Assembly (NCBI GenBank): GCA_030066085.1
Contig: JASJCI010000031.1
Span: 103,626-154,488 of the forward strand
Reading direction: 5' to 3'
DNA length: 50,863 bases
DNA from: Gammaproteobacteria bacterium
GTDB lineage: Bacteria; Pseudomonadota; Gammaproteobacteria; GCA-001735895
Shown: positions 41,996-49,394 of the stretch, in pieces
Layout of the letters: the number at the start of each line of letters is the position of its first letter
Numbering within the stretch: position 1 is the stretch's first letter
Program-made: the position numbers and the translations under genes
The notes under the pieces: generated by a model
Databases searched by the model: none
The model's input: the letters and a program-made list of their open reading frames with translations, nothing else
Told to the model about the DNA's origin: nothing

Positions 41996-42054
41996 CGTTT
42001 ACAAGCGCATCAAGCGGACCCGGGGCACCAGCTCCCTGATGCGAGGCATTAGCA
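41996..42054 (+). repeat. attC site 10
   Basis: 59 bp: CGTTTAC at the left is a mutated R'' and ATTAGCA at the right is GTTAGCA with one change. Inner boxes ACAAGCGCATCAAGCGG and CCTGATGCGAGGC. Confidence 0.7.
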
Positions 42055-42089
42055 ATCAATAGCGCACCATACATAAAAGGCTACCCGTT

Positions 42090-42734
42090 ATGTACCAACT
42101 ATTCTATATGCCGGCGCGTGCCAGCCTTGCCCCGCACATCGTTTTGCAGGAACTACAGCTCCCTTACGAACTGAAGCTGGTCGATTTTTCCGAGGGCGGC
42201 CAATCCGACCCTGAATTTCTCGCCATAAACCCGAATGGCCGCGTACCTGCACTGGTGTGGGACGGATTCCCGATGTATGAATCCGCTGCCATTACCATGT
42301 ATCTGGCTGATAAACAACAGGACCCCAGGCTCGCCCCGGATCTACAGGATAAAAACAGGCCCCTCTATTATCAATGGATGAGCTACCTGTCCACCACGAT
42401 TCAGGAAACGTTGAATCAATGGTTTCATCCTGATGAGTTCATCGTTGATGAAGGTCCGCATGCCGAGTTCAGGAAATATGCTGAGCAGCGACTGGAAAAA
42501 ATGTGGCGGGTGGCACACGAAACGCTTTCCGGATCCGAATACTTGCTCGGGGAAAAATTTTCTGCATGCGACGCCTATATGTTCATGCTTTTGTGCTGGC
42601 AATACGAGCTGCCCTTTACTCCAGAAAAATGGCCTGTGATCGACTCCTATTTCTGGAAAATCAGGAGGAGGCCTTCGGTGGTTCGTACCCTCGAGGCGGA
42701 AGGCGTTCCGGAATGGTGGAGTGATAAACTTTGA
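42090..42734 (+). CDS. Cassette 11: glutathione S-transferase
   Basis: 214 residues. Thioredoxin-like N-terminal domain (MYQLFYMPARASLAPHIVL; NPNGRVPALVWDG; YESAAITMYLAD, the glutathione-binding E-S-x-A). Helical C-terminal domain with the N-capping motif FSACDAYMFML. Detoxification of electrophiles or peroxides by conjugation to glutathione is the likely role. It follows attC 10 by 35 bp. Confidence 0.93.
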   Translation: MYQLFYMPARASLAPHIVLQELQLPYELKLVDFSEGGQSDPEFLAINPNGRVPALVWDGFPMYESAAITMYLADKQQDPRLAPDLQDKNRPLYYQWMSYLSTTIQETLNQWFHPDEFIVDEGPHAEFRKYAEQRLEKMWRVAHETLSGSEYLLGEKFSACDAYMFMLLCWQYELPFTPEKWPVIDSYFWKIRRRPSVVRTLEAEGVPEWWSDKL

Positions 42735-42799
42735 TGCCTGACAGGAAGCCCGACGATCCCGGCTATTACGAGGCTGCATGCAGACGCTGAGGGGTAAAC
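42735..42799 (+). repeat. Possible decayed attC site 11 at the right edge
   Basis: TGCCTGAC (42735-42742) is close to the complement of attC 10's right end (TGCTAAC expected), followed by AGGAAGCCCG and a later CTGCATGCAGACGCTGAGG. No clear R' box remains. It marks the likely end of the array. Confidence 0.3.
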
Positions 42800-42884
42800 C
42801 GGCAATGGTTACAGGCACATCTGTCGAGACAATGTTGTCTCAGGCTCGCCCGCAACGGATGAGTCCGCACTGCCAGGATCGCGC

Positions 42885-43343
42885 GTGACCGGGCCGCTCT
42901 GCCGCGAGGCCAGCAGGTCGGATCTTGGGCCGATCGTCGAGATGCTCGCTGACGATGCGCTCGGAGCCACGCGCGAGCGCCCCGGCGAACCGCTCGCCCC
43001 GGCCTATGTCGATGCCTTCAGCGCGATCCAGGACGATCCCAACAACGAACTGGTCGTGGTCGATGTCGAAGGCAAGCTGGCCGGCGTGATGCAACTGACC
43101 TTTATTCCCTACCTGTCGCATACCGGCACATGGCGCTGCCTGATCGAGGGCGTTCGCATCGCCCGGGCGCACCGGGGGCAGGGGCTGGGAGGCGACATGA
43201 TTCGCTGGGCGATCGAGCGCGCACGCCAGCGCGGCTGTGGCCTGGTGCAGCTGACGTCCGACAAGCAGCGCCCCGACGCCCTGCGTTTCTATGGCGAACT
43301 CGGCTTCGTCGCCAGCCACGAGGGTTTCAAGCTCAAACTCTGA
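42885..43343 (+). CDS. GNAT-family N-acetyltransferase
   Basis: 152 residues, GTG start; no in-frame ATG lies upstream of it. GNAT motif A is RIARAHRGQGLGGDMIRWAIE; motif B is DKQRPDALRFYGELGFVASH. GC-rich and with the same codon use as the core genes, unlike the acetyltransferase inside the cassette array. Substrate unknown. The HIT gene starts 57 bp later. Confidence 0.9.
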   Translation: MTGPLCREASRSDLGPIVEMLADDALGATRERPGEPLAPAYVDAFSAIQDDPNNELVVVDVEGKLAGVMQLTFIPYLSHTGTWRCLIEGVRIARAHRGQGLGGDMIRWAIERARQRGCGLVQLTSDKQRPDALRFYGELGFVASHEGFKLKL

Positions 43344-43400
43344 CCGAGCGCGGCTGGCTAAATCGGTACAATAAGCCGACCCTATCGGAGGATACCGTGC

Positions 43401-43862
43401 ATGCCCAATCCAACCGCCGCTCGTTTCGGCTACCCGCGCACCCTTGTCCGTGAATACGAACACTGGCTGGTCCTGTTGCGTGAAGACCAGGTTACGCTGG
43501 GATCGCTGGTGCTGTGTGCCCGCAGCGACGTAACCGCCTTCGCCGAGCTGCCTGCCGAGGCTTTCACCGAAATGGCGATCGTGGTCGGCGAGATCGAGCA
43601 CAGCCTGCGCGCGGCGATCGGGTATGGCAAGATCAACTATCTGATGTTGATGATGTCGGATCCGAACGTGCACTTCCACGTGCTGCCGCGCTACCCCGGT
43701 GAGCGCAGCGCCTGCGGACTGACTATTGCCGACCGGGGCTGGCCGGCAGCGCCGAACCTGGCCGAACCGCGGGCGCTTGACGAGTTCGAGAGTACGCGGC
43801 TCATCGATTACCTTGGCGGGCATTGGGTTGGCTCAATGCCGCCCGCCGGGCGGCATTCGTGA
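43401..43862 (+). CDS. HIT-family hydrolase with altered first histidine
   Basis: 153 residues. Family members cleave nucleotide-phosphoryl bonds, for example of Ap4A. The triad segment is DPNVHFHVLPRY. The central nucleophilic His (H91) and the last His (H93) are present, but the first position holds Asn89 instead of His. GGAGG lies 9 bp before the ATG. The stop overlaps the GTG of the following DUF3565 gene. Confidence 0.9.
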   Translation: MPNPTAARFGYPRTLVREYEHWLVLLREDQVTLGSLVLCARSDVTAFAELPAEAFTEMAIVVGEIEHSLRAAIGYGKINYLMLMMSDPNVHFHVLPRYPGERSACGLTIADRGWPAAPNLAEPRALDEFESTRLIDYLGGHWVGSMPPAGRHS

Positions 43863-44065
43863 AACAATCGATCGTCGGATTTCATCTCGACGAGCTGGAA
43901 GACTGGGTTGCCGAGCTCGCCTGCGGTCACGACCAGCACGTACGACATCGCCCCCCGTTCGTCGAACGACCGTGGGTGACGACCCGGGCAGGACGGGAGT
44001 CGATGCTCGGGGCCAGTCTCGACTGTCTCAAGTGCGATCGTAACGAGGCGGTGGATCGCAAGTGA
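43859..44065 (+). CDS. DUF3565 small zinc-ribbon-like protein
   Basis: 68 residues, GTG start overlapping the HIT stop. KQSIVGFHLDELEDWVAELACGHDQHVRHRPPF (recalled family pattern; quoted in part as VAELACGHDQHVRH) and a C-terminal CLKC suggest a metal-binding fold with Cys-Gly-His and Cys-x2-Cys. DUF3565 proteins have been described as pressure-regulated; the function is unknown. The stop overlaps the next GTG. Confidence 0.85.
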   Translation: MKQSIVGFHLDELEDWVAELACGHDQHVRHRPPFVERPWVTTRAGRESMLGASLDCLKCDRNEAVDRK

Positions 44066-44508
44066 GCCAGGCAACACCGGAGAAGGAATCGCTGGTGTTC
44101 GTATTCGGCACCCTGAAATCAGGTTTCCCCAACGCCGCGTCGAACCAGGGTCGACGCCTGCCGGGAGATTTTCGGACCAGTGAAAACTGGCGGCTCTACC
44201 TCGTCGGTGAGCGCCATTCGCCGTGGCTCGTGTCATCGCCGGGCGAGGGCCTGCCGGTGCGCGGACAGCTGTTCGCGGTTGATGCGGCGGCGCTGGCTGT
44301 GATGGACCGGCTCGAACGTGTACAGCTTGCGGATGGCTACCGTCGGATCGAAATCCGCGTGGTCGCCGAAACCGATGCGCGCGAGTACGATGCTTTCGCC
44401 TACGCCAGGTCACCGATACAGCTGGCGGCGGCCAGCGTCAGGTCAGGGCCATTCGAGGAATACACGCTCGAGCATGCCGCGCTCTACCGGCCGCGTCCGC
44501 GAGGGTAA
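44062..44508 (+). CDS. Gamma-glutamylcyclotransferase-like (AIG2) protein
   Basis: 148 residues, GTG start in a GTGA overlap. VFVFGTLKSGFPN carries the Y/F-G-T-L-x-x-G substrate loop of the family; PVRGQLFAVDAAALAVMDRLE gives the second signature, and the acidic catalytic residue is probably in this segment. It may act on gamma-glutamyl amines. The convergent neighbour is a PuuB-like oxidase that also handles gamma-glutamyl amines, so a link is possible. Confidence 0.85.
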   Translation: MSQATPEKESLVFVFGTLKSGFPNAASNQGRRLPGDFRTSENWRLYLVGERHSPWLVSSPGEGLPVRGQLFAVDAAALAVMDRLERVQLADGYRRIEIRVVAETDAREYDAFAYARSPIQLAAASVRSGPFEEYTLEHAALYRPRPRG

Positions 44509-44511
44509 TTT

Positions 44512-45876
44512 TCAGCGATCGAGCCAGTCGAGCAACCGGTAGTAAGTCATCCCGAGACGCAGGTACTGGCGGCGCAGAAATCCGAACGGAAAACGCGGTG
44601 AACGTCCGCGCATGATCGCCGGCAGGTGCATCGGTAGCAGGTCGTTACCGGAGTCGGCACCGGCCAGCCACTGCGCCAGCGCGCGACCGGTCCAGCTCGC
44701 GTTGGCGACGCCGTTGCCGTGGTAGGCGTAGCCAAAGTAAATCGACGGGTCCTCGGGCATGCGGCCGACGGACGGGCGCAGGGTCCGGGTGAAACAGACC
44801 AGGCCGCGCCACTGGTGAGTAAACTCGAGGTCGGCGAAGCGTGGCCACATGCGCGCGATTTCGCGTTGCATCCGGGTGAAAACCTGCCCAGCGCCGAGCG
44901 GATCCCCGATGTGATTGCCGCGACCGCCGCACATGAAACGGCCGTCGCTGAGAACGCGGTAATAAAAGAACATGCGCTTCGAATTGTAGGTCGGGTTCTG
45001 GGTAAACCAGCCGCGCTCGCGCAGCTCCTCCGGGCTCATCGGGCGTGTCACGACGATCTGGCTCTGGATCGGCAGCGGTCGTTCGGCAATACCGCGATGC
45101 AGGTGTTCGGGCATGAAACCGTTACCGGTCAGGATGACCCGGGTTGCCGTCAGCGTGCCGTCGGCGGTCTCGAGCAGGTGTCGGTCGCCCTGCTTGCGCC
45201 ATTGCAGCACCCTGCTGTGCGGGTGTAGTACCGCGCCGCGCCGTTCGGCTGCCTCGGCCAGGCCCTGGCAATAGCGCAGCGGATGCAGGCCGAAGCCCGG
45301 TCGAATGACCATCGCGCCGTGCTGGTGTGGTGCGTCGTAGCCGCGCTCGGCAAACTCGCCCTGGCTGATCATGTGGTAGTCCATACCGAGTTCGCGGCGC
45401 TCGAACTCGGCCTGTGACTGCATCGCGGCAAAATGTTTTCGGCTCTCGGCAACGCCGTACTCGGCGTCGCCCTGCGGCAGAAAATCGATCGCTTCGTCCT
45501 GCCCCAGCGCACGCACCATTTCGACCGCGTCGACCAGGCAGCGGTGGTAAGCGCGTGTCTCGTCGATACCGAAACGCGAGATCTGGGTTTTGACCGACAG
45601 CTTGCTGGATCCCAGGCAGCAGAAGCCGCCGTTGCGTCCTGATGCACCCCAGCCGATGTGGCCGGCTTCGAGCACACGCACATCGACCTGGTAATCGCGC
45701 ACGAGGTGATAGGCAGCCGACAGGCCGGTATAGCCGCCGCCGATGATCGCGACGTCACATTGCTGGTCACCCTCGAGTTTCTTGCCTTGCAGGTTGGGGG
45801 TGCCCGCGGAGGCTTCCCAGTAGGAGGGTTGTGCTTCGGCGAAACGATACAGGCTGGGATGGAACAGGGTCGACAT
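44512..45876 (-). CDS. FAD-dependent amine oxidoreductase, PuuB-like
   Basis: 454 residues of the D-amino-acid-oxidase superfamily. FAD motif AIIGGGYTGLSAAYHL is at about 43-58, then LEAGHIGWGASGRNGG. The C-terminal region has GYAYHGNGVANASWTGRALAQWL. Closest to gamma-glutamylputrescine oxidases and related N-methyl amino acid oxidases; substrate not fixed. The start is 3 bp from the BenE stop, so it is the last gene of the run that begins at hutH. Confidence 0.9.
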   Translation of the reverse strand: MSTLFHPSLYRFAEAQPSYWEASAGTPNLQGKKLEGDQQCDVAIIGGGYTGLSAAYHLVRDYQVDVRVLEAGHIGWGASGRNGGFCCLGSSKLSVKTQISRFGIDETRAYHRCLVDAVEMVRALGQDEAIDFLPQGDAEYGVAESRKHFAAMQSQAEFERRELGMDYHMISQGEFAERGYDAPHQHGAMVIRPGFGLHPLRYCQGLAEAAERRGAVLHPHSRVLQWRKQGDRHLLETADGTLTATRVILTGNGFMPEHLHRGIAERPLPIQSQIVVTRPMSPEELRERGWFTQNPTYNSKRMFFYYRVLSDGRFMCGGRGNHIGDPLGAGQVFTRMQREIARMWPRFADLEFTHQWRGLVCFTRTLRPSVGRMPEDPSIYFGYAYHGNGVANASWTGRALAQWLAGADSGNDLLPMHLPAIMRGRSPRFPFGFLRRQYLRLGMTYYRLLDWLDR

Positions 45877-45879
45877 GCT

Positions 45880-47043
45880 TCAGCTCCGTTTTTTGAATAC
45901 CAACAGGGCGATCGCGCCGGCAACCAGGCCCCAGAAGGCGGCGCCGATACCGAGCAGGCTCGCGCCCGATGCGGTGACGACGAAAGTTATAACCGCGGCC
46001 TCGCGCGAGTCGTCATCGGCGACCGCTCCGTGCAGGCTGGCCGCGATCGTACCGAGCAGCGCCAGGCCGGCGAGCGACAGTACGAATTCCTGCGGGAAGG
46101 CGGCAAACAGGCCGGCTACCGCGGCACCGAACAAACCGACGACCAGGTAGGCCACACCGTTGGCAACGCCGGCAATATAACGCCGGGCCGGATCCTCGTG
46201 CGCTTCCGGCCCGGCACAGATCGCGGCCGTGATTGCGGCCAGGTTGATCGCGAAGCCGCCGAAGGGTGCCAGCAGCAGCGTGCTGACGCCGGTCCAGCCG
46301 ATGATCGGCGACACCGGCGGCTGATAGCCCGAGGCGCGCAGTACCGCTATGCCGGGGATGTTCTGCGATGCCATGGTGACGACAAACAGCGGGATGCCGA
46401 CGCCGATCAGCACAGCGGGAGAAAATTCCGGTGCCACGTATACCAGACTGCCGACGTGAAACGAAAAACCACTAAAGTCGAGCAGGCCGAGCCAGGCGCA
46501 CAGCGCCAGCCCGATCACGAGCACCAGCAGGATGGCATAACGCGGCAGCCGCCGCTTGCTGACCAGGTAGACGGCAAACATCGTCGAAACCAGCACGAAC
46601 TGGTTTTGCATCGACAGGAATACCTCGACGCCGAACTGGAACAGGATGCCTGCCAGCATCGCCGCCGCCAGTGACAGCGGGATCCGTTCCATGATGCGCG
46701 CAAACCAGCCGGTCACGCCGACGAGCGTGATCAATGCGCCCGAAAACAGGAAAGCGCCTATTGCCTCGGCCAGGCTGACGCCCTCGAGCGAGGTCGCGAG
46801 CAGCGCGGCGCCCGGCGTCGACCAGGCCACGATGATCGGCATGCGGTAGTAGAGCGACAGGCCGATGCTCAGCACGCCCATGCCGAGACCGAGCACCATC
46901 ATCCAGGAAACGACCTGCGCACTGCTGGCGCCGGCTGCCTGTGCCGCCTGGAATACGATCACCGCCGAACCGGTATAACCGACAAGCACGGCAACGAAAC
47001 CGGCGGTAATCGCGGGCGGATGGAAATAGTCTCTAAGCGTCAT
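45880..47043 (-). CDS. BenE-type benzoate/H+ symporter family transporter
   Basis: 387 residues, about twelve membrane spans. Signature segments VGYTGSAVIVFQAAQAAG, AWSTPGAALLATSLEGV and GGFAINLAAITAAICAGPEAHEDP. BenE-family members move benzoate or related aromatic acids; others have unknown ligands. A 24-bp longer GTG start (47067) exists; ATG 47043 is preferred. It is preceded by a perfect palindrome and follows the EamA gene by 66 bp. Confidence 0.9.
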   Translation of the reverse strand: MTLRDYFHPPAITAGFVAVLVGYTGSAVIVFQAAQAAGASSAQVVSWMMVLGLGMGVLSIGLSLYYRMPIIVAWSTPGAALLATSLEGVSLAEAIGAFLFSGALITLVGVTGWFARIMERIPLSLAAAMLAGILFQFGVEVFLSMQNQFVLVSTMFAVYLVSKRRLPRYAILLVLVIGLALCAWLGLLDFSGFSFHVGSLVYVAPEFSPAVLIGVGIPLFVVTMASQNIPGIAVLRASGYQPPVSPIIGWTGVSTLLLAPFGGFAINLAAITAAICAGPEAHEDPARRYIAGVANGVAYLVVGLFGAAVAGLFAAFPQEFVLSLAGLALLGTIAASLHGAVADDDSREAAVITFVVTASGASLLGIGAAFWGLVAGAIALLVFKKRS

Positions 47044-47059
47044 GGCTGCGTCGTTCTGG

Positions 47060-47079
47060 ACGGGCACTGCAGTGCCCGT
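47060..47079. promoter_or_regulatory. Perfect 20-bp palindrome before benE
   Basis: ACGGGCACTGCAGTGCCCGT is perfectly self-complementary and lies 17 bp upstream of the BenE-type ATG. It might be an operator, or an RNA hairpin (8 bp with a TGCA loop) between the two genes. Confidence 0.4.
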
Positions 47080-47109
47080 GCAAGTATGGGCCTTCGATCG
47101 GCATCGTCG

Positions 47110-47982
47110 TTACTTTGCCCGAAAAGCGATCAGCACACCGAGCAGGATGATTACCGAAGCAAGGGTGAATTTCAACGACAGGGTCTCGGCCAGCACCAGC
47201 CAGGCCAGGATGACGCCGGAGACCGGCTGCAGGAACTGCATCAGGCCGACGCGCGCGATGCCGCCGGTACCGAGCGCCCAGTACCACAGCAGGTAGGCGA
47301 CAATCGTAACGCCGATCGCCTGGTAGAGCAGGCCGGACCAGGCCTCGGTGCCGGCCGCCTGCAGTTCGCCGGTACTTATAAAAAATGGCAGCACCGGCAG
47401 CAGCAGCAGCGCGAACAGCCCGACACCCCAGAAGGTTGTACCGCGCGACGAGTAACCACCGCGCTGCAGGCGACCGCCGGCGACGTAGCCGAGCGAGGCG
47501 AACAGCGTCGACAGCAGCACCAGCAGGTCGCCCGCGAGCGTCGCTTCGTCGACCTGTCCGGCGGGCTCGTAGATCAGCAGAACTTCGCCCGTGAACGCGA
47601 TGGCGCAGCCGCCCCACCATTTTGCGGCCGGTCTTTGTCGATCCCAGGCCATCGCCAGCGCGCCGGTCAGCACCGGCAGGATCGCGAGGACCATGGTGGC
47701 GTGGTTGGCCGTGGTGCGTTCGACGCCGAGCGTGAACAGCAGCGGAAAGGCGATAAAGCCGCACAGGCCGGACAGCAACAGCAGGCCGAGGCGCGCGGGA
47801 TCGGTCGGCGGCCGTATCCGCAGCAACAGCGCGAGTATTATCGCGAGCAGGCCGCCGATCACGGTGCGCAGCAGCGCGACGTCGACCGGCTGGAAGCCGG
47901 ATACCGCCAGCTTGGTGCCGACCGCGGAGCCGCCGAAAATGATTACCGCGGCGAGTGCTGCCGCCAGCACGCCGGGTGTCAT
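47110..47982 (-). CDS. EamA/DMT-family transporter
   Basis: 290 residues, ten hydrophobic segments from two EamA repeats (LAAALAAVIIFGGSAVGTKLA at the start; PVSGVILAWLVLAETLSLKF in the second half, each quoted in part). Probable metabolite exporter; substrate unknown. Six bp separate it from the YrbL-like gene upstream. Confidence 0.9.
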   Translation of the reverse strand: MTPGVLAAALAAVIIFGGSAVGTKLAVSGFQPVDVALLRTVIGGLLAIILALLLRIRPPTDPARLGLLLLSGLCGFIAFPLLFTLGVERTTANHATMVLAILPVLTGALAMAWDRQRPAAKWWGGCAIAFTGEVLLIYEPAGQVDEATLAGDLLVLLSTLFASLGYVAGGRLQRGGYSSRGTTFWGVGLFALLLLPVLPFFISTGELQAAGTEAWSGLLYQAIGVTIVAYLLWYWALGTGGIARVGLMQFLQPVSGVILAWLVLAETLSLKFTLASVIILLGVLIAFRAK

Positions 47983-47988
47983 CGAGGA

Positions 47989-48603
47989 TCAGGTTTTGCG
48001 TGCAATGAGTGGCGTCGAGAGGTCACGGCCTTCCATTTGTGCGCGAACCTCGGTGGTACGGTAGAGGCGCTCGAGGAAGCCCGTCCAGCGCCGTCGAATC
48101 CTGCGCCGCGCGACCCACGGAAGCGCGTCCAGCCAGGCGATTGCACCCGTATCGCCGAGCCCGTCGATCGCGACCAGCCGGCCGCGCGTCATCGAGCGCT
48201 TCTGCAGCAACAGGTCAGCGATGCTCATTGCCTCGCTGACGACGACGCGGTTTTCGACCAGGGATTGGTACAGTTCCTTGAGCAACGGTTCGAATTCCTC
48301 GACCGGGTAGCCTTCGGCAAGATACCAGTTCATCGGCCGCGAGATCTGGCCGTCGTAATCGCGCACCAGGTCGACCACGATGCCGCGGCCGAGATTGGTG
48401 TCGACGAGGCCGTGGAACGCCGGGATATGTTTGCTGTGAACTGCCTTGCGCCGGCGCAGCTTGCGATAAAAACGGATGTCGCGCTGCGATTTCCGGCTGT
48501 CTCCAGACAGCGGCAGCAGGACCGCCAGGCGCGGATCCTCGGGATGCACGTAACACGCGCGCTCCCGACCCTGGCCGATCGGCTGTGAATGGATTTCCAG
48601 CAT
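47989..48603 (-). CDS. YrbL-family (PhoP-regulated) kinase-like protein
   Basis: 204 residues. Start MLEIHSQPIGQGRERACYVHPEDP and DIRFYRKLRRR fit the YrbL family, which has a small protein-kinase-like fold. LVRDYDGQISRP and a catalytic-loop-like AMSIADLL with LVAIDGLGD are visible. In E. coli yrbL is PhoP-regulated; the activity is unknown. Placing between hutG and a transporter is unusual. Eight bp follow hutG. Confidence 0.82.
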   Translation of the reverse strand: MLEIHSQPIGQGRERACYVHPEDPRLAVLLPLSGDSRKSQRDIRFYRKLRRRKAVHSKHIPAFHGLVDTNLGRGIVVDLVRDYDGQISRPMNWYLAEGYPVEEFEPLLKELYQSLVENRVVVSEAMSIADLLLQKRSMTRGRLVAIDGLGDTGAIAWLDALPWVARRRIRRRWTGFLERLYRTTEVRAQMEGRDLSTPLIARKT

Positions 48604-48611
48604 TGGCAGCG

Positions 48612-49394
48612 TTAGCCGGCGGCGGCGACCAGGTTGCGTAACACGGCGGCAAGAATAACACGAAGCGCCTCCGCTTTGTTTTCGGCGTAAGTCCAGGGCG
48701 CGGTTTCCTGCATGTAGGTGGACTGTGCGAGTTCCATTTGAATAGCGTGAATTCCGGACACGGGATCGCCGTAACGGCGCGTGGTCCAGCCGCCCTTGAA
48801 ACGGCCGTTGGTCACCGCGCTATAGTCATCCGCTGCCCCGCAGGTATCGGCGACGGCGCACTCCAGCGCCGGCGCGCAGCTCGTGCCGCTATTGCTGCCG
48901 ATGTTGAAGTCCGGCAGCCTGCCCGCGAACAGGAACGGGATATGTGACCGGATGGAGTGGCAGTCGTACAGGATGGCGAAACCGTGGCGCTGGCGAATGC
49001 GTTCGAGCTGTTGTTCGATTGCCTCGTGGTAAGGCCGATGGTACATCTCCCTGCGTTCGGCAATTTCGTCGGCCGAGGGTTCTTCTCCGTCGCGGTAGAT
49101 GGGCGCACCATCGAAGGTCGTCGTCGGGCACAGGCCGGTGGTGTTCTGTCCGGGATACAGCGAGGCGTCGGCCGGGTCGCGATTGGCGTCGATGACGTAG
49201 CGATGGACCGGCGTACTGATTACGGTCGCGTCGGGCGCGAGGTCGGCATACAGGCGCGTGATATGCCAGTCGGTATCGGCACGCTCGAGGCCGAGCGAGT
49301 TCAGGCGCGCGGCGATCTCGTCCGGGATCTCCGTGCCGCCGTGCGGCTGCGCGAGCAACAGGGGACCGTCACCGGGAGTAATCGTGGGTGTCAT
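48612..49394 (-). CDS. hutG: N-formylglutamate amidohydrolase
   Basis: Final step of the five-step histidine degradation pathway: N-formylglutamate to glutamate plus formate. 260 residues. [15 protein letters not shown] at the start, then [30 protein letters not shown] (quoted in part: [10 protein letters not shown]) and [14 protein letters not shown] with metal-binding His. The ATG overlaps the hutH stop (ATGA), so the start is certain. Confidence 0.94.
   Translation of the reverse strand: MTPTITPGDGPLLLAQPHGGTEIPDEIAARLNSLGLERADTDWHITRLYADLAPDATVISTPVHRYVIDANRDPADASLYPGQNTTGLCPTTTFDGAPIYRDGEEPSADEIAERREMYHRPYHEAIEQQLERIRQRHGFAILYDCHSIRSHIPFLFAGRLPDFNIGSNSGTSCAPALECAVADTCGAADDYSAVTNGRFKGGWTTRRYGDPVSGIHAIQMELAQSTYMQETAPWTYAENKAEALRVILAAVLRNLVAAAG

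Larger units (their letters stand above)
36444..42742 (+). mobile_element. Integron-type gene cassette array without integrase (CALIN)
   Basis: About eleven plus-strand single-gene cassettes are separated by attC sites of 59-82 bp that share the ends RYYYAAC-AAGCGCATG and CTGATGC-N4-GC-GTTRRRY, with a GC-rich hairpin between them. Several R'' boxes are the exact complement of the R' box one cassette earlier, the mark of site-specific cassette insertion. GC content falls sharply at the left edge and codon use differs from the flanks. No tyrosine integrase or attI was found here; the array is bounded by ygiQ and a core-like GNAT gene. The left boundary is taken as GCTAGGA (36444-36450), which matches the complement of the first attC box at six of seven bases. 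The right end is uncertain. Confidence 0.88.

Noticed and set aside
36757-42054. Repeats as CRISPR or REP elements
   Set aside because: Spacing is 400-900 bp with one gene between each, and the ends complement from site to site, which fits attC and not CRISPR repeats or REP.
43823-43858. Longer DUF3565 start at ATG 43823
   Set aside because: It would overlap the HIT gene by 40 bp; the family begins at KQ-x-IVGFH, consistent with GTG 43859.
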